A stretch of 16,814 nucleotides of DNA from Motiliproteus sp036960405. Lineage in GTDB: Bacteria > Pseudomonadota > Gammaproteobacteria > Pseudomonadales > Balneatricaceae. Positions 1 through 8,565 of the stretch are shown one piece after another. Every line of letters starts with the position of its first letter. Within the stretch, counting starts at the first letter, position 1. The translations under genes and the position numbers were made by a program. Where the stretch lies: positions 1 to 16,814 of the forward strand of contig JBALWS010000097.1 in assembly GCA_036960405.1 (NCBI GenBank), in the 5' to 3' direction. The notes under the pieces are model-generated. The model had not been told where the DNA came from. It did no database searches and saw nothing but the letters and a program-made list of their open reading frames with translations.

Positions 1-1
1 G

Positions 2-760
2 TACCAGACCTCCAAGCAGGAGCCCAAAGGTCCATCGGCGGAAACCGACCAAGCCATTCTGGCCGCCGCCAAGCGTTCGGTCGGCAGCGCTCCAGTCGCT
101 TTGAGTAAACGTACACGCATGCGCTGGCTGGTACCGACATCGGTTGCCGCCACGGTGGTGCTATCGACCTCGATCTACCTGACCAACCAACCGCTGCTCG
201 ACAACGCGCCCAGCGTTGCCCCCAACGGCTACAACGGCAGCGCCGCTGAGAGCGAGCCACTGCGCCAGCAAAGCCGCAACGTGCTCAGCGAACAACAAAG
301 TGCAAAAACCGAGGCGTTCAGCGATCAAGCCAAAGCCCGTAGCGAGAAGAAAAAAGCCTCGTTACCCCAAGCTCCCGCAGTTTCAGCTCCCCAACCCGCA
401 GCAATCTCGAGCGACCTAGATTCGCTACAAAAGGACGATATGACCGCTAGCCGCTTACGTTTAAGCGCCGAAGAGGAGATGGTAGAGGATCAACAACCAG
501 CAGCCCGAAAAGATGCCAAAGAGGTTCGTGAAACCGCCGAAGCGGAGCGCATCGCTCCGCAGTCCTCGGCCATGCAAGCTTTTAAGGCAGCACCGGTAGA
601 CTTTCGCTCCACACCAGATAGATGGCTGGAAAAGATAGAACAGCTAGTAAAGCAAGGCGAACTGAACAACGCCCTGGATGAACTCGCAGCGTTTCAGATC
701 AGCTATCCAGAGTACCCACTTCCTGAGCAGCTTATCGGCCTACAGACAAAACCAAAATAG
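2..760 (+). CDS. Single-pass membrane protein resembling an anti-sigma factor (5' end missing)
   Basis: The reading frame is open from the left edge (first codon at base 2) to TAG at 758-760, giving 252 visible residues; the true start lies outside the window. A TTG at 101 could be mistaken for the start, but the upstream residues (TDQAILAAAKRSVG) look like genuine protein. Visible order: a soluble N-terminal part (1-37), one membrane segment at about 42-60 preceded by Arg/Lys, a long low-complexity region rich in Ala, Glu, Gln and Ser (about 65-200), and a C-terminal block with RWLEKIEQL followed by YPEYPLPEQL. From memory, this plan (short cytoplasmic part, one TM, charged linker, C-terminal W..I..L / YP.YPLP block) is common in gammaproteobacterial proteins encoded next to an ECF sigma factor. 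Anti-sigma role is therefore inference; a sigma gene just upstream would support it. A generic membrane protein is the alternative. Confidence 0.6.
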   Translation, partial: YQTSKQEPKGPSAETDQAILAAAKRSVGSAPVALSKRTRMRWLVPTSVAATVVLSTSIYLTNQPLLDNAPSVAPNGYNGSAAESEPLRQQSRNVLSEQQSAKTEAFSDQAKARSEKKKASLPQAPAVSAPQPAAISSDLDSLQKDDMTASRLRLSAEEEMVEDQQPAARKDAKEVRETAEAERIAPQSSAMQAFKAAPVDFRSTPDRWLEKIEQLVKQGELNNALDELAAFQISYPEYPLPEQLIGLQTKPK

Positions 761-763
761 CCG

Positions 764-788
764 TGGACTAATCATTCACATTGGTCCA
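764..788. repeat. Inverted repeat just after the anti-sigma-like gene
   Basis: Arms TGGACTAAT (764-772) and ATTGGTCCA (780-788) form a 9-bp stem with one G-T pair and a 7-nt loop. It starts 4 nt after the stop codon, where a terminator would sit, but no T-run follows, so intrinsic termination is doubtful. It may be only an mRNA 3'-end stabiliser. Confidence 0.35.
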
Positions 789-856
789 TACAGAGCCATT
801 TAGGCCCCCTATCTACGAGACTTGCACAGAAAAAATTACAGCCTCGAAAAATCTTT

Positions 857-895
857 TTACTCTTTCACGATATAAGTTACTCTTTCTAAACTCTT
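857..895 (+). promoter_or_regulatory. Direct repeat TTACTCTTTC x2, candidate regulator site
   Basis: The 10-mer TTACTCTTTC occurs at 857-866 and again at 877-886, exactly 20 bp apart (about two helical turns). Its core ACTCTT appears a third time at 890-895. The first two copies flank TATAAG (871-876), a possible -10 element without a convincing -35. The block lies 29-67 bp upstream of the ATG at 924, so it is a candidate binding site for a regulator of the FG-GAP gene. Function is inferred from position and spacing only. Confidence 0.4.
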
Positions 896-923
896 AATTT
901 CATTCAAGGACAAGGAGTTTGCA

Positions 924-2675
924 ATGGACGCTAAAGCCAATCATTTCAGTAAAGCACTACCCGTCGCCCTACTATTCCATATAGGCACCGCCAGTGCCGA
1001 GGTAGGATTAACGCCATACTCAACAATCCCAACAGGCTCGAGGGCAGAAACCGTTGCGATTGCGGACCTCAATAACGATGGCCGCAATGATGTCGTTGTT
1101 AATACCTCCTATAACTTCGATGTTGTAAACGATTACAAACTGAAGGTTTTTTATCAGGATCAAAACGGTCAGCTGCAAAGCCCTGTAGATCACCCCCTGA
1201 TAGCCGAATACAGCAAGCGCCCCCAATCCCTGGTAACTGGCGACTTCAACAATGACAACCTAACAGATGTCGCGATTGGGTTTGATCGTGGCTATATCCA
1301 AATTTTCACCCAGAAGAGCGATGGATCCCTGGCGCTCTCTGATACGATTCAAACCCTACATTCAACCCGCATCGCCGTAGGCGACCTTAATGCCGACGGC
1401 CTTGACGACATCGCAGGCATCGCCTGGGGCGGCCTGGATGCTGGTATTTTTTATCAGACTTCTAGCGGAATCCAGCACCAACCGGCTATTCATCATGCCC
1501 CTCACGGCGGCTATGACGATATGGTGATCGGTGATATCAATGGCGACAACGCCGATGACCTCGTCGTAATGAGTGGCCAAGGTTACGCATACAGCAATCT
1601 TGCGGTTTTGACATCAGACGGCAATGGCGACCTGAGCCCAGTGACATTTTATGATTTAGGTGGGAACGAGTTGACCCGAGGCGTCGCCATTGGAGACTTC
1701 GACCGTGACGGTAGAAACGATGTTGCGGTTACCTTTGGCGGTAACAGCCCATTCTCAAACATCGCCATATTTCAACAAGGCATCGACGGCAGCCTAATGA
1801 GCCCAGAAGTCAGCTCAAGCTACGATATACCGGAATCACTAATAACAGCAGACCTCAATCACGACGACCGCGATGATTTGCTAGTACTACATGGTGGATG
1901 GAACACACTGGGCGTTTATGAACAGGCGTCAACCAACACACTCATAGAAGAGCAATTATTCGATATACCCTACGCATCCCATTACAACCCTCAAGGTATC
2001 GATACGGGTGATATTAACGGCGACGGCATTAACGACGTTGTTGTGGCCGACTACAATAACGGCCTAGTTGTGTTGCATGGCACCGTCAGCACCCCATTAA
2101 GCCCACCGCTCGCTCACGCGGGAGCCGACGTAACAATCCAGCAAAACCTGTATGTTGAACTTACCGGATCGCAATCCTTGGATAGCGACGGTGTTATCGT
2201 CGAATACAGCTGGAAACAGACTGCCGGCATTCCTGTTCAACTTAATGGCGCTTCAAACTCCGAAAGCAGCTTTGTTGCGCCCATTTTGCTCGCTGGGGAA
2301 GCTGCAACCTTAGTATTTGAGCTCTCGGTGACCGATAACGACGGTTTACTAGACACCGATAGTGTCATCGTTAACATCAATGCGAATAGTGCACCGAACG
2401 CTGACGCCGGTATGGATCAAATCGCGCCTCAAAGAAGACGTGTCACTTTAGATGGTGCCGCATCGGCAGACCCCGATGGAACAATTAGTACGTACCAGTG
2501 GACGCAGACCTCGGGCACCCTTGTATCACTGGATGACAGCAACACAGCTTTGGCATCCTTTGTCACACCTAAACTGAAACGCAAGAAAACATCGATATTG
2601 ATGTTCGACCTAATTGTCACCGACAATCTGGGCCAATCATCCACCGACAGCGTAGTTATTACAGTCAAGAAATAG
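924..2675 (+). CDS. Secreted FG-GAP (VCBS-type) beta-propeller protein with two PKD-like domains
   Basis: 583 aa. The ATG at 924 has a good ribosome binding site, AAGGAG at 912-917, 6 nt upstream. Residues 1-25 read as a signal peptide ending ASA|E. Seven Ca-binding-type motifs follow at roughly 48, 106, 153, 203, 258, 310 and 362 (DLNNDGRND, DFNNDNLTD, DLNADGLDD, DINGDNADD, DFDRDGRND, DLNHDDRDD, DINGDGIND), each followed by hydrophobic strands, as in integrin-like FG-GAP/VCBS blades; seven blades would close one propeller. Two PKD/REJ-like Ig modules follow (about 397-485 and 488-583), each with an S.DpDG-type core, Y.W.QT and VTDN motifs. There is no C-terminal sorting signal or enzymatic motif. 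Known relatives are extracellular binding or adhesion proteins; the ligand here is unknown. It stands alone, with its own terminator downstream. Confidence 0.85.
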   Translation: MDAKANHFSKALPVALLFHIGTASAEVGLTPYSTIPTGSRAETVAIADLNNDGRNDVVVNTSYNFDVVNDYKLKVFYQDQNGQLQSPVDHPLIAEYSKRPQSLVTGDFNNDNLTDVAIGFDRGYIQIFTQKSDGSLALSDTIQTLHSTRIAVGDLNADGLDDIAGIAWGGLDAGIFYQTSSGIQHQPAIHHAPHGGYDDMVIGDINGDNADDLVVMSGQGYAYSNLAVLTSDGNGDLSPVTFYDLGGNELTRGVAIGDFDRDGRNDVAVTFGGNSPFSNIAIFQQGIDGSLMSPEVSSSYDIPESLITADLNHDDRDDLLVLHGGWNTLGVYEQASTNTLIEEQLFDIPYASHYNPQGIDTGDINGDGINDVVVADYNNGLVVLHGTVSTPLSPPLAHAGADVTIQQNLYVELTGSQSLDSDGVIVEYSWKQTAGIPVQLNGASNSESSFVAPILLAGEAATLVFELSVTDNDGLLDTDSVIVNINANSAPNADAGMDQIAPQRRRVTLDGAASADPDGTISTYQWTQTSGTLVSLDDSNTALASFVTPKLKRKKTSILMFDLIVTDNLGQSSTDSVVITVKK

Positions 2676-2687
2676 CCACCCAACCAT

Positions 2688-2714
2688 AAGCCCATCCAAT
2701 GATGGGCTTTTCTA
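2688..2714 (+). terminator. Rho-independent terminator of the FG-GAP gene
   Basis: A perfect 9-bp stem, AAGCCCATC (2688-2696) and GATGGGCTT (2701-2709), with a CAAT loop, is followed by a T-rich tail. It begins 12 nt after the stop codon at 2675. Confidence 0.85.
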
Positions 2715-2835
2715 TTTACGGCCAATGAAGAAACCAGCCAAGCAGAGTCTTGGCAGACCGGAACCCGTTCGAATAACGCCCTCCCTTGCGCTAACATAGC
2801 GCCCCAACACCCCTCATCTCTTCCCGGACACTTTG

Positions 2836-4068
2836 ATGCCCCAGCACCAACGCCTGAACAGTTCCACTTGGTTTTTGATTATCAGCGCCTGCCTATTGTT
2901 GATGCTGTCATTTGGCTATCGCTCTAGTTACGGTCTGTTTGTGCAGCCGATCAGTCAGGCCAATGGCTGGGGGCGTGACGTAATTGCACTGGCGCTGGCG
3001 ATTCAGAACCTGTCCTGGGGTGTGGTCGCGGTATTTGCCGGGGGGCTGGCGGACCGCTTTGGCAACGTCAAGGTGATCACCGGCGGGGCCTTGGTCTATG
3101 CCGGGGGACTGTGGTTCACCGCTGGGGTCGATAGCGAGCTGATGCTGCACACCAGCGCCGGCTTGATGGTCGGAGCTGGTATCGCCGGCACCGCATTTGG
3201 CATAGTGCTGCCTGCGATGGCACGCGCGGTGGGTGAGGAGCGGCGCCAATGGGCGCTGGGAGTGGGAACCGCGGCGGGCTCGATGGGCCAATTTATCATG
3301 GCTCCCGTGGCCCAGAGCCTGATCGGTGAGTTTGGCTGGATCAGCGCGCTACACCTGATGGCTGCCTCGGCGCTGGTGATCGCCGTGTTAGCAATGCCGC
3401 TAGCGCCCTATTCGGGCCTGAGCGAAGCTCACCGCAGTCAGGTCGACCAACAGTCGATGCGCGCCGCATTGAAAGAAGCCTTAGGCCATCGCTCATTTTT
3501 GTTGCTTACATTTGGCTTTTTTGTCTGCGGCTTTCACGTCGCGTTCATTACCGCACACATGCCAGCGTTTCTGTTTGACGCCGGATTTGACCCCAAGATC
3601 GGCGCCTGGTCGATCGCCTTGATAGGCCTGTGCAACGTGTTTGGCGCTTATATCGCGGGCATTCTGTCGGGGCGCATCCCTAAACGTTACGTACTCAGTG
3701 CTATCTACATTGGCCGGGCCATCGCCATCACTCTGTTCATGCTGATTCCATTCAGCCTGACCTCGGTATTGGTGTTCAGCGGGGTGATGGGATTCCTGTG
3801 GCTGGCGACCGTGCCACCAACCTCAGGGTTAGTCGCGGTAATGTTCGGCACACGTTACATGGCACTACTCTACGGTATCGTCTTCCTCAGCCACCAAATA
3901 GGCAGTTTCAGCGGAGTCTGGCTTGGAGGCTGGCTGTATGAGGTAAAAGGCAACTACGACCTGCTTTGGTGGGCAGGAGTTGTCCTGGGGATAGCCGCAG
4001 CAGTGATTCACTGGCCGATCAAAGAGCATCCGGTAGCACGCTTACAAGCGGCGCAAGTCACGACCTAA
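2836..4068 (+). CDS. MFS transporter, monocarboxylate/YcxA-like type
   Basis: 410 aa from the ATG at 2836; a TTG immediately before it (2833) is a less likely start. No strong ribosome binding site is visible. The protein is hydrophobic throughout, with about 12 membrane segments in two halves split by a polar loop near residues 190-215, as is usual for the major facilitator superfamily. The TM2-TM3 loop carries motif A as GGLADRFG (about 69-76). The N-terminal RSSYGLFVQPI block followed by NGWGRD resembles the monocarboxylate/oxalate-formate-like branch. It is probably an inner-membrane secondary transporter for a small organic acid or amphipathic compound; the substrate cannot be read from sequence. 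It ends 13 bp from the convergent HDOD gene, with no clear hairpin between them. Confidence 0.85.
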   Translation: MPQHQRLNSSTWFLIISACLLLMLSFGYRSSYGLFVQPISQANGWGRDVIALALAIQNLSWGVVAVFAGGLADRFGNVKVITGGALVYAGGLWFTAGVDSELMLHTSAGLMVGAGIAGTAFGIVLPAMARAVGEERRQWALGVGTAAGSMGQFIMAPVAQSLIGEFGWISALHLMAASALVIAVLAMPLAPYSGLSEAHRSQVDQQSMRAALKEALGHRSFLLLTFGFFVCGFHVAFITAHMPAFLFDAGFDPKIGAWSIALIGLCNVFGAYIAGILSGRIPKRYVLSAIYIGRAIAITLFMLIPFSLTSVLVFSGVMGFLWLATVPPTSGLVAVMFGTRYMALLYGIVFLSHQIGSFSGVWLGGWLYEVKGNYDLLWWAGVVLGIAAAVIHWPIKEHPVARLQAAQVTT

Positions 4069-4081
4069 ACCAGTACGTTTT

Positions 4082-5338
4082 TCAGCCGCTTTTGGCCAGC
4101 GTCTCCATCGCATTCTTGGCCCAGGACAGGCTATGGCGGTATGCGGCCTCCAAAAAGATAGGAGACATATCCGCTTCTTTGAGGGCTTCAAAATCGCCCT
4201 GCTCGTACTGCATGATCTGCTCTAAAAGTTTCCCTAGTGGCCCTTGATGGTGGGCGATAGCCGCTTTAATCTCATCATCGAGTGGAATCTGTCGCAGCAG
4301 CTCATCCATCTCCATCCCCATCAGCGCATCAAGTTGCGACATCACCCCGACCATAAAACAGCTATCGGGGTTGAGTATGCACTCCTGCTCAGCAACGAGC
4401 TGACAAAACCGGCCCCGTACCAACAGGTTTCTCGATAGCTCTTCGGGCTTATCGTCCTGGCTGCTCAACGCAATCAGGGTGGCCCACTTGCGTACCTGAT
4501 CCAGCCCCAATAGCACCACAGCCTGACTCAGCGACTCGATCTGGTTGGGGATACTGTAAGCGGCCGAGTTGACCACCCGCAAAATCCGATAGGTCAGCAC
4601 CGGGTCCAACTGGATCAGCGCCTCAACTTCATTGGCGGTGGTACTGGCACGCTGAAGTTCCTGCACCAGTTGCAAGATCGCCACACTGCTGCTCGGCAGC
4701 TGCTTGCCTTTGACAACTACCGGTCGACTGATAAAAGGTCCCTGAAACAGCTTGAAGCCGCTCTTTTTACACTGTGACAGATCATCGAAGTTTTGAATAT
4801 GCTGCGCCAGTGGCGTTACCCCGGCACGCGATAAGGTCTTGGCCAGCTGCGACAGTCGTGCGGCAGACAGACCACGAATATCGACCTTAACAATCTTCAT
4901 ATGCTTAAGCAGCGGTATCAGTTGCGGCTGTAACGTAAAATTATCAACCGCGAGCCGATAACCTTGCCCCACTAACGCGCGAATATTTTCGAGCAATATC
5001 GCGCCGACTTTGATGTCAGCGGGAATCTGCAGCACCACCTGTTTGGCAGGAAGCTCAGGAGTATCGCCCTTGAGTAACATCGATTGAGACAGCGGAATAA
5101 ACAGCGGCACCCGCTGCAAGGCACCGTCCTGGCACAGGCTGGTATAGGTATTAAGCAACAGCTGCGAGCTGGCCCGGTCGGCGTCAAACGGCCCATCGCC
5201 GTCGGCACTGGCATCATGCAGCAACTCGTAGGCGACGATCTTCAGATCCTGCCGAAAGATCGGCTGGCGGACCATCAGTACCTGGGATTGATTGTCGGTA
5301 TCCATACTCAATCTGAACGTAATGAAAGGCCCCATCAT
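4082..5338 (-). CDS. EAL/HDOD domain signalling protein (YuxH-like, degenerate EAL)
   Basis: 418 aa from the ATG at 5338. An internal ATG at 5305 (residue 12, MDTDNQ) is an equally plausible start, since relatives usually begin shortly before the VRQPIF motif; neither has a good ribosome binding site. Residues about 20-205 form an EAL-like domain that starts RQPIF and YELLHD, with E38-L39-L40 in place of the EAL motif, and ends GFKLFQGPFISRP. The metal-binding acidic residues of active c-di-GMP phosphodiesterases are not evident, so enzyme activity is unlikely. Residues about 210-400 form an HDOD domain (VNSAAYSIP at 256-264, then SQAVVLLGLDQVRKW). Proteins of this architecture act as cytoplasmic regulatory scaffolds linked to c-di-GMP, chemotaxis or surface behaviour. 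It lies downstream of modF, from which it is separated by 93 bp. Confidence 0.85.
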   Translation of the reverse strand: MMGPFITFRLSMDTDNQSQVLMVRQPIFRQDLKIVAYELLHDASADGDGPFDADRASSQLLLNTYTSLCQDGALQRVPLFIPLSQSMLLKGDTPELPAKQVVLQIPADIKVGAILLENIRALVGQGYRLAVDNFTLQPQLIPLLKHMKIVKVDIRGLSAARLSQLAKTLSRAGVTPLAQHIQNFDDLSQCKKSGFKLFQGPFISRPVVVKGKQLPSSSVAILQLVQELQRASTTANEVEALIQLDPVLTYRILRVVNSAAYSIPNQIESLSQAVVLLGLDQVRKWATLIALSSQDDKPEELSRNLLVRGRFCQLVAEQECILNPDSCFMVGVMSQLDALMGMEMDELLRQIPLDDEIKAAIAHHQGPLGKLLEQIMQYEQGDFEALKEADMSPIFLEAAYRHSLSWAKNAMETLAKSG

Positions 5339-5354
5339 ACTCAGACAATCGGCA

Positions 5355-5399
5355 TTTAGGGACCATCAATTCTGATATTTGCTGCACTATTGATCTAAA
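5355..5399. repeat. Bulged inverted repeat between modF and the HDOD gene
   Basis: Outer arms TTTAG (5355-5359) and CTAAA (5395-5399) and inner arms ATCAAT (5365-5370) and ATTGAT (5389-5394) can pair as an 11-bp stem with a 5-nt bulge and an 18-nt loop. It lies 17 nt upstream of the HDOD start on the minus strand. It could be a leader hairpin or operator, or chance; no T-run follows, so it is not a typical terminator for modF. Confidence 0.25.
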
Positions 5400-5431
5400 A
5401 CGCGATAGCAAGTTCAGCAACCCTGCCCCAG

Positions 5432-6862
5432 TTAGCGTTTTTCCAGTGCCAGATAATTATCGATCCCTTTGATCTTGTCCTCGGGATGGTGATTAACGTA
5501 AAGCACCGACGTCTCGCTGCCGGCACAGATCCGTTCGATCAGCGCCAGCACCAGTTGCCGGTTCATATCGTCGAGACCGAGACAGGGTTCGTCGAGAATC
5601 AACAACGGCGGGTGCTTGACCATCGCCCGGGCGATCAGCAGCAAGCGCTGATCACCGTAGGAGAGTTTGTTGAACGGCTGGTCGGCGCGGTCGCTCATCC
5701 CCAGCAGCGTCAACCACTGGTCGGCGATTTCACGTTGCTTGTCGGTGCACTTGCTGTACAGGCCGATGCTGTCGTAAAAACCCGAGATAATGACGTTGCG
5801 CAGCCCGGTACCAACCCGGTACTCCCACTGCAACGCGGTCGACACATAACCGATAAACTGTTTGATCTGCCAGATACTCTCGCCGCTACCGCGCTGGTAG
5901 CCGAAGACAAAGATATCGTTGACGTAGCACTGCGGATGATCGCCGGTGATCAGTGACAGCAAGCCGGTCTTGCCACTACCGTTGGGGCCGCTGAGCTGCC
6001 AGTGCTGATTGGGTTCGATGGTCCAGTCGAGCTTGTCAATGATGGCGTGGTCGTCGTATTTGATGCTGATGCCGTTGAGACGCACCAGCGGTTGAGCCGA
6101 GTCAAGCCGAGGGATCGCGGTGTCCGAATCGGCAGGCGGTATCGCCAGCTCGGTGGTTTTGAGGTGCAGCAGCTGGTACAGCTCAGCGTACGCTTTGTCA
6201 TCATTACGCCGCACCTGGTGCTGCAGCTCACCGTTATCAACATAAGCGATATCGGTAATGAAATCGGGAAACTCGTCGAAGCGGTTCAGCACCATCACCA
6301 TCGGCACGCTATCGATCAAACTAGCTAGATACTGCTGCAACAGCGCCAAGGTATCGACATCCAAACCGTCGAACGGCTCGTCTAAGATCAGCAATTGTGG
6401 CTGACTGGCCAGCGCGCGGATCAGCATCACTTTGCGCGACTCGCCGGTGGAGAGTTTTCTGAAGGAGCGATCCAGCAGCTCATCTAAGCCAAACTTGCTC
6501 ACAAGATCGGTCGCTAAGTCGGGATCGGCGCAGTCCGCTAACAAAATCTCACGTACCGGTGTACCTTCGCTGACCACATCGAGGATATCGGCATCGTCCT
6601 TTTTGCGCTCGGTCTCGATCAATTCGGCTTGCGCTTCGAACGACACCACCCCGACTCGTGCAGGCAGGCCATCAATCGAGCCCGATAAGCGCTCACCGAC
6701 TCCCGCTAACACAGCCGCCAGCGCCGATTTACCGGCACCGTTGGCACCGGTAATCACCCAGTGCTGATCGGGCGTGATGGTCCAGTTGATATTATTGAGC
6801 TGAAAGCGGTCATCGAAGTTAACCGTCAGATTATCGAGTTGAATCGCGGGGCGAGTAGTCAT
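5432..6862 (-). CDS. modF: Tandem ABC ATPase ModF (PhrA-like)
   Basis: 476 aa, close to the roughly 490 aa of E. coli ModF. Two complete ABC ATPase domains and no membrane segment. Domain 1: Walker A GANGAGKS (39-46), signature LSTGE (137-141), Walker B LLILDEP (157-163). Domain 2: Walker A GPNGSGKT (292-299), signature LSYGDQ (400-405), Walker B LLILDEP (420-426). Stretches such as SFEAQAELI, GDHPQCYVNDI, RGSGESIWQIK and YRVGTGLRNVIISG match E. coli ModF as I remember it, which supports the name. In E. coli modF lies beside the molybdate genes modEABC, but its own biochemical role is poorly defined; no molybdate genes occur in this window. The ATG at 6862 is preceded by a GGAAAG-like site 2 nt upstream. 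The gene follows the ilvC terminator, so it should have its own promoter or depend on read-through. Confidence 0.88.
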   Translation of the reverse strand: MTTRPAIQLDNLTVNFDDRFQLNNINWTITPDQHWVITGANGAGKSALAAVLAGVGERLSGSIDGLPARVGVVSFEAQAELIETERKKDDADILDVVSEGTPVREILLADCADPDLATDLVSKFGLDELLDRSFRKLSTGESRKVMLIRALASQPQLLILDEPFDGLDVDTLALLQQYLASLIDSVPMVMVLNRFDEFPDFITDIAYVDNGELQHQVRRNDDKAYAELYQLLHLKTTELAIPPADSDTAIPRLDSAQPLVRLNGISIKYDDHAIIDKLDWTIEPNQHWQLSGPNGSGKTGLLSLITGDHPQCYVNDIFVFGYQRGSGESIWQIKQFIGYVSTALQWEYRVGTGLRNVIISGFYDSIGLYSKCTDKQREIADQWLTLLGMSDRADQPFNKLSYGDQRLLLIARAMVKHPPLLILDEPCLGLDDMNRQLVLALIERICAGSETSVLYVNHHPEDKIKGIDNYLALEKR

Positions 6863-6945
6863 GGCTTTCCATTGGTGCTGAAGAATCAGAGTGTTCGCCG
6901 CTCACGCCATCCATGGCTACCGCGGCATACCGTACATCCTGTACA

Positions 6946-6975
6946 TAAAAAAGCCGGAATTTTCATTCCGGCTTT
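6946..6975 (-). terminator. Rho-independent terminator of ilvC
   Basis: A perfect 11-bp stem, AAAGCCGGAAT (6950-6960) and ATTCCGGCTTT (6965-6975), closes a 4-nt loop. Read on the minus strand the stem is followed by a T-run (complement of the A-run 6947-6952). It lies about 45 nt after the ilvC stop codon and before modF. Confidence 0.92.
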
Positions 6976-7019
6976 CAGGTATTTCACGCTGCCACTACAG
7001 GCAGCTTAGAAGAATCGTT

Positions 7020-8495
7020 TTAAACGATCTTCTTCATGTCAGCCATGTGGCCGCGCAGTACACCGCCAATCGCTTCAACCGGGTGGCTGCGCAACTCAGC
7101 GTTCACTTCGATCAAACGAGCGTTATCAACACCGTTGTCATCAACAGCCAGACCACGACCGATCACGTCGGTGTCGATCTTAGTCATGAAGTCAGCCAGC
7201 AGTGGCAGACACGCGTGGTTGTACAGGTAGCAACCGTATTCGGCGGTATCAGAAATCGTCGCGTTCATCTCGTACAGCTTCTTACGCGCGATAGTGTTAG
7301 CGATCAGCGGTGTCTCGTGCAGTGACTCGTAGTAAGCCGAATCGGCAACGATGCCCGCAGCGGTCATGGTCTCGAACGCCAGTTCAACACCGGCTTTAAC
7401 CATTGCTACCATCAGGATGCCGTGGTCGAAGTATTCCTGCTCGGAGATCTCAACATCGCCAGCCGGGGTCTTTTCGAAAGCCGTCTCGGCAGTCTCGGCG
7501 CGCCAGCCCAGCAGGTTCTTATCATCGTTGGCCCAATCTTCCATCATGGTGCGAGAGAAGGTGCCATTGATGATGTCGTCCTGGTGCTTGTTGTACAGCG
7601 GACGCATGATCACTTTCAGCTCTTCGGCCAGGTCAAACGCTTTAATCTTGGCAGGGTTAGACAGACGGTCCAGCATGTTGGTCACGCCGCCGTATTTGAG
7701 TGCCTCGGTGATGGTCTCCCAACCGTACTGGATCAACTTGGAGGCGTAACCGGCATCGATACCCTTCGCAATCATCTTGTCGAAGCACAGTAGTGAACCG
7801 GTCTGCAGCATGCCGCATAGGATCGTCTGCTCGCCCATCAGGTCAGATTTAACTTCAGCGATGAAAGAGGACATCAGTACGCCCGCTTTGTGACCACCGG
7901 TGCCGACCGCGTAAGCCTTAGCCAGCGCCAGGCCTTCACCTTTAGGATCGTTGTCTTCGTGTACCGCGATCAGCGTTGGAACACCGAAGCCACGGACGTA
8001 TTCGTTACGTACTTCAGAACCCGGGCACTTAGGCGCAACCATGATCACGGTCAGGTCCTCACGGATCTGCATGCCCTCTTCAACGATGTTGAAACCGTGT
8101 GAGTAAGACAGACATGCGCCCTGCTTCATCAGCGGCATGATGGCGTTAACCACTGGCGTGTGCTGCTTGTCAGGAGTCAGGTTCAATACTACGTCGGCAG
8201 TCGGGATCAGCTCTTCGTATGTACCGACTTTAAAACCGTTCTCGGTAGCGTTCTTCCACGACTGGCGTTTCTCGTCGATCGCCGCCTGACGCAAGGTGTA
8301 GGACACATCACAGCCGCTATCGCGCAGGTTCATACCCTGAGCCAAGCCCTGAGCACCACAGCCGATAACGACGATCTTCTTACCCTTAAGGGCCTCAACA
8401 CCGTCAGGAAACTCGGAGATATCCATGAAGCGGCACTTGGCCAGTTGTTCCAGCTGCTCACGCAGCGGCAGGGTGTTGAAGTAGTTGTTAGACAT
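7020..8495 (-). CDS. ilvC: Ketol-acid reductoisomerase, class II (NADP+)
   Basis: 491 aa, the same length as E. coli IlvC and longer than class I enzymes (about 330-340 aa). It converts acetolactate or acetohydroxybutyrate to the dihydroxy acids of valine, leucine and isoleucine synthesis, using Mg2+ and NADPH in the cytoplasm. The Rossmann motif GCGAQG is at 45-50. The cofactor-specificity loop has R69, R77 and S79, equivalent by alignment to the NADPH-binding R68, R76 and S78 of E. coli. The catalytic stretch SDLMGEQTILCG carries the metal-binding Asp and Glu (about D218, E222), and the duplicated C-terminal knot region has YYESLHETPLIANTIARK. It is monocistronic in appearance: a diguanylate cyclase gene lies upstream, a strong terminator follows, and no acetolactate synthase (ilvIH/ilvBN) or ilvY regulator gene is adjacent. 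Confidence 0.98.
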   Translation of the reverse strand: MSNNYFNTLPLREQLEQLAKCRFMDISEFPDGVEALKGKKIVVIGCGAQGLAQGMNLRDSGCDVSYTLRQAAIDEKRQSWKNATENGFKVGTYEELIPTADVVLNLTPDKQHTPVVNAIMPLMKQGACLSYSHGFNIVEEGMQIREDLTVIMVAPKCPGSEVRNEYVRGFGVPTLIAVHEDNDPKGEGLALAKAYAVGTGGHKAGVLMSSFIAEVKSDLMGEQTILCGMLQTGSLLCFDKMIAKGIDAGYASKLIQYGWETITEALKYGGVTNMLDRLSNPAKIKAFDLAEELKVIMRPLYNKHQDDIINGTFSRTMMEDWANDDKNLLGWRAETAETAFEKTPAGDVEISEQEYFDHGILMVAMVKAGVELAFETMTAAGIVADSAYYESLHETPLIANTIARKKLYEMNATISDTAEYGCYLYNHACLPLLADFMTKIDTDVIGRGLAVDDNGVDNARLIEVNAELRSHPVEAIGGVLRGHMADMKKIV

Positions 8496-8565
8496 AGCCG
8501 TGATTCCAGTTAAAAAGATTGATTCTTTACGCCTTCAGCGATCGGCTAAAAGCAATAAACAGTGT

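Noticed and set aside
4069..4081. Terminator between the convergent MFS and HDOD genes
   Set aside because: Only 13 bp separate the stop codons and no paired stem with a T-run is visible there.
6932..6944. GTACA-N3-TGTAC inverted repeat between ilvC and modF
   Set aside because: Arms of only five bases in a short gap; likely chance, with no other supporting signal.
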